Below, piece after piece: positions 35,242 through 64,000 of a DNA stretch of 64,000 nucleotides; the stretch's first letter is position 1, and each line of letters opens with the position of its first letter. This stretch comes from Elmis aenea (lineage: Eukaryota; Arthropoda; Insecta; Coleoptera; Elmidae). The notes below the pieces were generated by a model. The model ran no database searches. It saw nothing but the letters and a program-made list of their open reading frames with translations, and had not been told where the DNA came from. Where the stretch lies: assembly GCA_947652605.1 (NCBI GenBank), contig OX393577.1, positions 32,057,466 through 32,121,465 on the forward strand. Direction: 5' to 3'. The translations under genes and the position numbers were made by a program.

Positions 35242-36012
35242 CTAATCGTCAATATTAGTTGAATTTTCATTGTCATTTTGTGATAACTCAAAAAATAAGG
35301 TTTTTATTTTAAAGTTTCCGTAAATCGCTGATTTTAACTTTAACAGGTTAATGGTTCTTAATTTTCTTTCAGATTCTAAAACTTGTTCTACACTTATATT
35401 ATAAGAAGCTCCACTCATTTGTCTATATTGACCAAATTTTTCTTCCAATGGATCTGTTTGAAATTTTCCTAACAATACAAATTGTATTTTATGTTGCTCA
35501 AATAAATAGTTTATCAATAATAGTAACGTATTGCAAGTTAGTATGTATTAATGAAGTAAATGGTTTGTCAACTTTCCATTTCATTTAGCAATGTTATTAA
35601 TTTCTAACTCGTCCCATTTCTTAACCCATTCTACAAAATTTTTCAAAAATGCTAAGTTTTCGTGCTGCAAGTTTGTTATTGGTTCTGCATATTGATCACG
35701 AAGACGTTGCCCTTTATATATATTTTTGCAATTTACAATTTTCCACCAATTAGAAAATTAATTGCATAAATGTGATTGTACCCAACGCATTAAATCGTTT
35801 TGGAACATTTTCAAAGTAGCAGTGGTCTTTTCGTCAAACAATTTAACACAAAGTAATACATTTTGTAGTTGAATTCCTATGGGACTTAAGACTAGCTTGC
35901 TTAAAGCAGGTGCAGTTTTAATTACATTAGAATTTTCTGAATAATAAAGTCGCCTTAGGTGTGAAATTTTAGCTTCTAAATACCTATCGATTGTTACTAT
36001 TGATGTTCTCAA
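35242..36012 (-). pseudogene. P-element/THAP9-like transposase relic
   Basis: Three pieces on the minus strand: 36012-35758 (ATG-less frame with KTAPALSKLVLSPIGIQLQN), an in-frame continuation past a stop (FSNWWKIVNCKNIYKGQRL, then EPITNLQHENLAFLKNFVEW), and 35517-35242 (LLGKFQTDPLEEKFGQYRQM, then SGASYNISVEQVLESERKLR). The last block is the conserved C-terminal segment of P-type/THAP9-like transposases. Stops between pieces show it is dead. Element ends were not found. Confidence 0.75.
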
Positions 36013-36315
36013 TGAAAAACACTTAGTATGATTATAGATATTGGAGATACAAAATTTTCTTTAATTAAGTATCTCGTTTTAGAGACCAGCAAAGACCTTA
36101 AAACGTATCGCAAATATGAGCAAATATTGAACGGTCTGCCTTTATCCCCACCACTTTTCTCGCATTTTGCTGTAAGGAGTCGGCCCGCTAGTATAACGAA
36201 AGCCCCGGTAACGATAAGGTGGGTTTTTTGCTTTTCGAAATATACACTTTGCCGCTACATATATAAAACAAATCATTCATGTAAAAGTAAGACATTTATT
36301 AGTGTCACTCTTTAG

Positions 36316-37250
36316 GAATAAATAATTAAACCAAAAAGTCTTGATTACACTCATACTATTATGTAAAGGTTAGTTCATTAGTTGTTCTCAAAGGAGGATA
36401 AAGGAAGGTCATATTATTTAGGAGGAGGGGATCCCTAAAAGGACAGTCCTCCTTAAACGAATGGCAAGAGAAGATGTTTTGACTTTTTGCATATTTATTG
36501 AAAGACGCTGTGGTTTGCGCGTTTTAAACGCATGACACACGTCATGTCGTCAACTTTACAGACATGGTTTAACAAAAACGAGTTGAAATTAGAATGCCTG
36601 AAGCAATTAAGTCCTTAAACTATTTAAACACATATTTGTATGGCTAAAGTCAGTTCGTGGCCATACCAGTTAACGTAATTTAATTTTCTGTAAAATAAAT
36701 ATGTCGCTTTTTTAATTAACTTAAATTTCGTTGAAGTCGTAACAACCCTTAATATGTAGTACACAATACACATGTCACAACTCACAAAAAGCTCCAATCT
36801 TATCAGTCAGAAAAGGTTTTGTACAAAATAATTTTATTTTTAATACTGAATTAGAATTACAGTTGAAAATGGACCAAAACGTTCGAGACTGAACTTTCTT
36901 AGATATTCAGCAAACGTTTTAGCAAATTGAAAATGGCTTAGTCAAAAATTGCTACTAAAGCGTTCGCTAAATGTCTGCTAGTCAGATTGCTAAAGTCTTT
37001 AATGTAAAAAAAAAACTTTCAAATTCTGACTAAAAGGATGACATAAATATTTGGATAAGTCCTGATTTTGACTTGACAAAACATTTTTATTGAAATTCGT
37101 GGTACTGGTACATAAATAAATTGTAACAGTAAGTAAAATTAATAAAATCTCAGATCATAGACATTTTTCGAACAATTGTGGCGACAATCAAATTCAGAAA
37201 TATGTCTCAAGTTCTCAAGTAATAGTTTTTTTTAATAATAATAATGGTAA
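36316..37250. other. Intergenic DNA, no gene recognised
   Basis: AT-rich sequence without a supportable feature. Confidence 0.45.
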
Positions 37251-37479
37251 TACAGTGAGCTCGCGTTATAAGCAACTAACGGCGGCCAATTCCGATCTAA
37301 AAGTTGCTTATAACGTGAAAGTTGCTTATATGATAGAAATAGAAACGATTCGATTTTTAACATAAATAAATCTTGTTTTTAGTACTAAAACTAATAATAA
37401 AAGTTTACACCATAACAACGCGATCGTGGTCGCGTTGCTATGGTGATCTGTACGTACCTATGTCAAACGAAATACGCGC

Positions 37480-37790
37480 GTGCCACGTACCTTTAGTCGT
37501 GATCTAAATATGTACTTGTACATCTCTCAAATAAAAAAATATGATGTGATTTCATGGCAAGTATACAGAGCGGATGAAACGGCTTTAATTTACAAGTGTT
37601 TACCGGACAAAACTCTTGTTCATACACGTAAGAAAAATATTCCCGGGAGAAAAATATCTAAGCAACGAGTTAGGTACTATTATACCGTGTGCTAATTCCA
37701 CCGACAATCATAAATTGAACTTATGGTCTTTGGTAAATTGTATAAAGCCAAAAAATTTTAGTAATTTCACCTAACAGTTTATTATATTAT
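37480..37790 (+). pseudogene. Pogo/Tigger transposase fragment
   Basis: The frame reads ISWQVYRADETALIYKCLPD then KTLVHTRKKNIPGRKISKQR, the catalytic ADET and KCLP block of Tigger-type transposases. It then frameshifts into CANSTDNHKLNLWSLVN and a KPKNF block. No intact protein. Confidence 0.85.
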
Positions 37791-37792
37791 TA

Positions 37793-38550
37793 TACAGCGT
37801 CATTCAAAAAGTCTGCAACAAATGGAATTTTTTTTTATTATTAATTTCTCAAAAAAATTTATTCCTGATAAAAGTTGGTGCATGGTCTAAAATTAATTTA
37901 AGGGGAAAAAGAGTTTGATAAAAAGTCATAGAACACTAGATTTTACCGATTTTTGAAATATTTGCAAGTATAAAGAGCCCTTAGTCTAAGAGTTACAAAA
38001 AAAATGTATAAGAAAAAAGTTATGTAGAATCCAAAAATAAGTCCCGATTTAAATTTTGACGGTCAAATTCAAATTTTTATTTTTTAAGAAATTTTAACAT
38101 TCAAAAAATCAAAAACCATTAAAATCTAAAACAAATGAAAAAGTTTTTTATTATCGATTTTTCTTTTATTCCTAATGAAGTTGGTATATGGTCTAAATCT
38201 AATTTTAAGATGAAAAAAAATTAATAAAAAGTCATATGACACTAGATTTTAATGGTTTTTGATTTTTTGAATGTTAAAATTTCTTAAAAAATAAAAATTG
38301 AAATTTGACTGTCAAAATTTAAATCTAGCCTTATTTTGGGATTTTTAAAAACTGTCCATAATTTTTTTTGTATCTCTTAAAATATTTCAAAAATCAGTAA
38401 TATCTAGTGTCATATGATTTTTTATTGAACTTTTTTCATCTTAAAATTAGTTTTAGACCATGCACCAACTTTTATCAAGAATACAATTTTCTGAGAAAAA
38501 AATAATAAAAAACTTTTCCATTCGTTGCAGACTTTTTGAATGACGCTGTA
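37793..38550. mobile_element. Foldback element nested in the pogo relic
   Basis: Ends TACAGCGTCATTCAAAAAGT / ACTTTTTGAATGACGCTGTA, flanked by TA. The 758-bp interior is mostly self-complementary (repeated cactagattttaa / aaatctagtgt and aaaaagtcata words). No coding capacity. Confidence 0.87.
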
Positions 38551-39433
38551 TATTAATAATCTCCTAAAAATAAAATGATTGTTAAAAAATCTATTGTTAA
38601 TCTAGATTTCACACGATATTTGACTGCCCTTTTAAATAACCTGAATGTTAAAAAAAAAACTGAAAGTGCTATATCACTCAAAATTTTCGTAAAAATGTAA
38701 ATATTTTGAAAACTGTTGACTTTAGACCCATATAACCTTTTACATTTATTAAAGTAAATTTTAAGACAAATTCAAAAATGTCAAAATATATAGATGTTCT
38801 ATTCAAAATTTCAAAGTTTGAGTCCGTTTCCGGTTGAACCGGAAGTCGCATTGCAACCTTAATATTTCCATCGAATCCGAAAAATACCATAACGCTCAGA
38901 TACAAAATTTCATTGTTATATCTGCAATAGTATTTTAGATATTTGTATTTTTAACTGTCACACTGACAGTTGCTTATATCGTGTACTTTGATACGATAGT
39001 TGCTTATATCGAGTGTTGCTTATAACGCGAGTTGCTTATATCGTGGGTTGCTTATAACGCGAGCTCACTGTAGTTACATTCTAAATCTATTTCGGTTGAC
39101 AGAAGAATTTTCATATATTTGAGTTACGAATAATTGAGTTTCATTATATATGATCCATCCAATAGATGTTGGAGTTAGCAGAAGTGAAAAGAATAATTTA
39201 CAAACATTGTAATTTTCAAAATTGCCACAATGATATGGTCTGTGACGTACGTAGGTATCGTAGGTATGTTCCGAAAAACATTTCAAAGTGTGTTCACTGT
39301 TCACCGTGTGTGATTGTTGAACACTACAGAAACTGACAGATTGTAGAAAAAGTGACAAGTACTGTCTGTGGTTGGCTGTGTTAGGATACAGTTGAAGTAA
39401 CATGCTGTAAGAAAGTATTAAAAATATATTAAA

Positions 39434-39722
39434 ATGACCTATTTAAATTCGTGGGAAGAATTTGAAAAAGCAGCAGAAATGCTGTATCTACAAGAACCAT
39501 CTAGAGTTAGATATTGCATGAAATACATTCATTCTAAGAATCAGCTGCTATTAAAAATGACAGATAATGTGGTGGTAAGAAAATATTAAGCATTTATAGT
39601 TGTTAACGTAATTAATGCTTCTGATTTTTCAGTGCCTGCAGTACAAAACAGAAATAGCTCAAGATGTTAGGAAAATAGACAAATTTATTAATAATCTTAT
39701 GCGCCATATGGTTTCTAAATAA
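39434..39722 (+). CDS. SRP9: Signal recognition particle 9 kDa protein
   Basis: Exons 39434-39574 and 39633-39722 (58-bp GT-AG intron, phase 0) encode 76 residues, typical for SRP9. With SRP14 it binds the Alu domain of SRP RNA and mediates elongation arrest during ER targeting. Visible signature: MTYLNSWEEFEKAAEMLYLQ at the N-terminus, RVRYCMKYIHSKNQLLLKMT in the middle strand region, then CLQYKTEIAQDVRKIDKFIN and a basic end RHMVSK. The ATG is the first in frame. The immediate 5' flank is only about 360 bp before a pogo-type transposon begins, so the native promoter is probably confined to that interval. Confidence 0.95.
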
Positions 39723-40330
39723 TGTGAACGTAACCTTACTTCTAAGATCATTTCCAGTAATCATAAAAAAAAACTGCCTTTCCAAATCATATAAACATAT
39801 AAAAGTAAAGTGTTGCAATATATATTTTTATTTTGTTGTATTCACGTAGTGTATTCTTGTACATTGATAACTACAATTGCATAGAATATTTTAATACCAG
39901 ATAAAATCAAGTTGTATTCTTAATTTAATATCACCCAACAAGACTGCTCCACAGAACATACACGACTGCTCTATGAAACCCTTGATTTTTTTAATTCATC
40001 AGTCATACCTAATAAGTTGATTCTAATACTAAAAGTTGTATAAACTTTTTGTAATTAATTTCTGTTGTATACATAGCAAACATATTTTATAATATAAATA
40101 ATTTGTTTATATTGCTTCTGTGGATTATTAAATAATTGAAATTGTGCAATAAGCTTCATTAAAACCTGACAGTAAAATATTTCCATTATGATAAATGTAA
40201 GTGATTAACATCAATTAAATTACATTTTACAACTGAATTTTCTTCTTTCGGTATATTACATGGATATCATCATAGGATACTTTATGTAGGACAAACTTCA
40301 TATTGTGTTGTCGCTTGCTTAGATTATTAG

Positions 40331-41044
40331 TAGGCCTACCATACGTCCTGGTTTGGCCGGGACAGTCCCGGGCGGTTTCTGAACAAAAATATTCCACGGC
40401 GATTTTTTTGTGAAATCTCTCCGTGCGGTAACAAAAAGCTTGAGGAGCTAAGAAAAACGTGTTTCAGTCATTTTGTTGTGAAACGTCTGCACGCCTGTTA
40501 TAGAGTTGCCAGTTACACGCTTTTGGGGCGGACATGCGCCTTTTCGTGGGAAAATATTAATGTGTATGCTGTACGCATGCCATTGAAGATATTCATAGTA
40601 ATGTACGCTTTTTGTTTATAAACTTTTGAGCTATTTGAACAAGCAACAATAAAATAAATTTAATGCACAAGCTTATGTTTTTACATGTTTTTAAAATATC
40701 TGACTAAAAAGGTTGCTTTTTTAAATTCATATTAATATTATGTTTATAGTTCCTGTACCTAAATAGAAATTATTAGTGAAAGTTTTTACCTTTATTAAGA
40801 ATAATTTTGTAAAAGGTGGGGGCAATCTGATACAAAAAAAATCAGAAAAGATTCTGCCATAAATCTGTAATTTTGTATGATGGTAAAGTACTCTTAACTT
40901 TGCACTAAAACACGTTTAAACTTTTAAAATTCAAAAAAATCACCTGCGGTGCATTTTGTCCCCCACTTTTTTTTTGCCCATTTCTTATGATAAAAAAAAA
41001 AGGCTCGTGTCCCGGTTTGACTTTACGAAAATATGTTAGGCTTA
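40331..41044. mobile_element. Non-autonomous hAT element (TAGGCCTACC family), copy 2
   Basis: Ends TAGGCCTACCATACG / TATGTTAGGCTTA with a perfect 8-bp target duplication ATTATTAG (40323-40330 and 41045-41052). It is the inverted-orientation sister of 30518-31246 over its whole 714 bp. Confidence 0.9.
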
Positions 41045-41052
41045 ATTATTAG

Positions 41053-42586
41053 GATACCTTGACCAGTTATGCTACTAAGGATGGACATTCGTTAAAATGT
41101 GCTCCCTATAAAATGAACACATTTGAAAAGCATATTTTTTACATTTAAACAAAACATTTGTTAACTGAAATTTTAACTTTATCTTGCACAAAAAGTTGTA
41201 ACAAAAAATTACAAAACAATTTTTTTACATTTAAAAATACACCCTTTGATCGTTTGAAACAAGTTTGTTACGTTCAGTGATGGGTGACAAATGATATTTT
41301 TGTCACAGGTCCTTAAAGCATAAGAGATACGTTGAAATCGGATTAATAACGCAATAATTCAGATTTAAAATATGAGAAATGGAATAAATATTTTATTGGC
41401 GTAAATATTTTTCTGAAATTTTCCTGAATGATCTGAAAGTGTATCTAATTAATCATGTTTTATGCTAGAAAGTGAATAGAATTCTAAACAAAATAATGAA
41501 TGGTGCATGGAACCAATAAAGAACTTATACAAATATTTTGGATTTACTACCTCTCACCACCATAATAAATTATTACCCGTTAAGAAGCTTAGACATAGAT
41601 TATGAATCCGTATAAAAAGATTTTTTTAATTGCCTTTCCTGAATGCGTTATTAAAATAAACTGGTGTGGCCATCAAATGACTTTCACCATAAATATATTG
41701 TGTTTATCTTCGTATGTGTTTGTGTATTTGTAGATATAAAAAGTTTATAAGGCCACTTCAAACGTTCTAATTAATCTCAAAATGACGTTTCATAAACACC
41801 TGTTACTAACTTGAAAGTTAAATGTCTTGAATTTAGAATTAATCCACAGCTTGTTTTCGTGTTTTCAAAAAAAAGTTTGGAAAATATATTGTACCTCTTA
41901 CCATTTTAAAGATATCAATGCAGCACAGTTATTAGGAATGTACATTTTATATATCAGAAGTAAACGAAATCTTTAGTTTTGATTTTAGACCAATGAAATT
42001 TTAGAAATATAAAATGATTGTAAAACCCATTTAATTAAAAATAAAATGTATGTACACAACTACACATGTGTCGGGAATGGCTAAACTTTTTTATTTTAAA
42101 TGGAACGTCATATATTTTCACATTTTTTAAAAGAAAACACTTTTAGCACATGATTATTTTGAATAGTTTCTAAAATTTTAAGTATTTCATTATGTGAAAT
42201 AATGCCCAAATAACAGTTTTGTAAATTTTAACAAACATCTTGTCTACTTTAATCAGCTTTAAATGTTACAAAATTGATTTTTCAACCAAGTCAATTTTTT
42301 TCAATGGATGGTAGTGGCTCATGCGGTTATTGGCATTTTATAACTTGTTTTCATAAATTTTTGGTAAAAAAATTAAAGCCTTAAAAATTAATTAAAATAA
42401 CATTAAAAATACACGAGGTGTTCCATTTGTAATAACAAAGTTAGGGCAATTTCCGGACTGGAAATAATTTAAAAGTGTACATATTTTCAATTAATTGAGT
42501 TTTGTGAACATAAATGTTTAAAATTTCGTTAAGTCGTAAGTCAAAACCAAAGAAAAAGAAGGGTGTGAGCCTGGTTTGTAAGTGAT
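41053..42586. other. Intergenic AT-rich DNA with one truncated repeat end
   Basis: The left end of the dispersed repeat of 5,864-6,812 recurs at about 41,654 (aataaactggtgtggcc), without a matching right end. No gene seen. Confidence 0.5.
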
Positions 42587-42590
42587 ATAA

Positions 42591-42852
42591 GGCCGTCGAC
42601 ATACTTATAGGTGGACCGTGTGGGTTACCCGCAGACCGTCTGACAGCTGTAGTTTTCGTTGGAGATACACTTGCGGTTGCGGCACGTATTTAAAACAGAA
42701 CTATATAAGATTTACATTGCAGTTGACCCGCAAGTATGAACACATCGATATGTAACAATGAGTCGCATAACGTACGGTCGACCAGCAACTTGCTGTCCGA
42801 ACGCAGGAAGATGCAATAGATTTGAGGGCTGATCGCAAGTTTGTCTTCGGCC
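42591..42852. mobile_element. MITE with GGCCG ends, probably TTAA-target
   Basis: Ends AAGGCCGTCGACATACTT and the imperfect complement AGTTTGTCTTCGGCCTT. The right flank is TTAA and the left ATAA. The 262-bp interior is GC-richer than its surroundings and contains GACCCGCA words in several copies. No coding capacity. Confidence 0.6.
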
Positions 42853-43592
42853 TTAACAACGTGTGAGATTACTACAATCGGCCCGCACAGGTCACCGGCC
42901 TAAGAAGTGGTGAACGAAACTCACATAAAAACTTGTTTGTGATGAGGAAAGATATATTTCGATACTAGCAAAAATTTTAAATTACTTATAAAAAAATTAC
43001 ACCTATACACTTGTTCACTGTTAACACTTGTCACTGATTAAATTTTATTCGTACATATAGCTACAGACAGTGTAATTATAAAGCAATTCACAGCCTTCTT
43101 ATAACAATATAATTCCGTTGCTTTTTAAATTAAAACTAAAGTACACTAAAAAACAAAATTAAAATATGTATATTTTATGAAGGAGTCGAACATCACAGGT
43201 GTAAGTAAATGAAATGGTAAATTAAAACTTTTTGGCATAGTCCTTAAATAAAAGATGCATAGATAAAATACGAAGCCAATATACATTGTACATACTAACA
43301 GTAACAAGGTTTAACAAACTTACAGTACCATTATAGCTTACTTTATATACGAATAAATAATTCATCCTACAAGCACATATACATAAAAAAATTAATTAAA
43401 TATTAAAACAAAATAAAAATAAATAGTTGAGTACCATCGATTTCAAATAATAAAATATTTTTACACTTTACTAAAACCTCTGAAGAGTTAAAAATTAATT
43501 TTGGATTCAATATTAAAATTATGTTTTCAACTATTGAATGTCATTCACTATTTCGTAAAGCTAAAAAGCAAGTTTCAAAGAAATTTTTTCAC

Positions 43593-63877
<20,285 letters not shown>

Positions 63878-64000
63878 CTGTAAAATAAATGCATGTATAT
63901 GTTAACTTATGTATGTTCGCCTTACTTATAAATATAGGGTTACAAATTAACTGTAGACCAACACTTAAAAAAAATCTAAAAAATGAATAGGCTGTTTTTC

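Larger units (their letters stand above)
37253..39070 (+). mobile_element. Pogo/Tigger-type transposon relic upstream of SRP9
   Basis: Ends CAGTGAGCTCGCGTTATAAG / GCGAGCTCACTG, flanked by TA. The left part encodes a decayed DDE transposase fragment (37480-37790). Both subterminal regions repeat TTGCTTATA(A/T)CG words: two on the left and five on the right between 38,970 and 39,060. A separate foldback element (37793-38550) interrupts it. The right end stops 363 bp before the SRP9 start codon. Confidence 0.88.

Noticed and set aside
36028..36315. 95-codon + strand frame next to the P-like relic
   Set aside because: Probably the antisense of decayed element sequence; no motif recognised on either strand.
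38641..38905. 75-codon minus-strand frame
   Set aside because: Inside the pogo relic, no motif; treated as noise.

Overview
This is a 64 kb AT-rich window from an insect nuclear genome. The evidence is metazoan intron-containing genes (EMC1, ArfGAP1, SRP9, a JIP3/sunday driver homologue), one gene of the insect-restricted MBF2 family, long AT-rich introns, and dense DNA transposons (hAT, pogo/Tigger, mariner, P-like, TTAA-target elements and very long TACAGGG-ended foldback elements). The transposon mix would suit a beetle or another transposon-rich insect, but I cannot place the order. No prokaryotic operon, CRISPR array, rRNA or tRNA is visible.

Layout. 1-5 kb: no gene; a decayed mariner split by a repeat block. 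5.2-5.7 kb (+): a two-exon secreted MBF2-family gene. 9.56-9.73 kb (+): an orphan candidate terminal exon. 10-15 kb: no gene, one small hAT element. 15.4-18.1 kb (-): EMC1, intronless. 18.3-19.2 kb: composite TTAA-target MITE lying in the head-to-head EMC1/ArfGAP1 interval. 19.8-29.7 kb (+): ArfGAP1 in 8 exons, its introns holding at least six transposons. 30-39 kb: transposon graveyard (three hAT elements packed together, a foldback element, a P-like transposase relic, a pogo/Tigger relic with a nested foldback). 39.4-39.7 kb (+): SRP9 in 2 exons. 40.3-43 kb: hAT and TTAA-type MITEs. 43.6-63.9 kb (-): the C-terminal ~970 residues of a JIP3/JIP4 (sunday driver) scaffold in 16 visible exons; its 5' exons lie beyond the right edge.

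The genes do not form a pathway cluster, although four touch membrane traffic: EMC1 (ER membrane insertion), SRP9 (ER targeting, Alu domain of SRP), ArfGAP1 (COPI/Golgi) and JIP3 (kinesin/dynein cargo and JNK scaffold). Their proximity is probably chance.

Most notable: the JIP3 gene carries two homologous alternative last exons, each ending its reading frame just after a SHL(I/L)VWQ motif and 5 kb apart; it also has an 18-nt microexon and a GC-AG intron. Three hAT elements within 2.2 kb keep intact 8-bp target duplications, one nested in another. Several foldback element families with different termini share one subterminal block and one central block.
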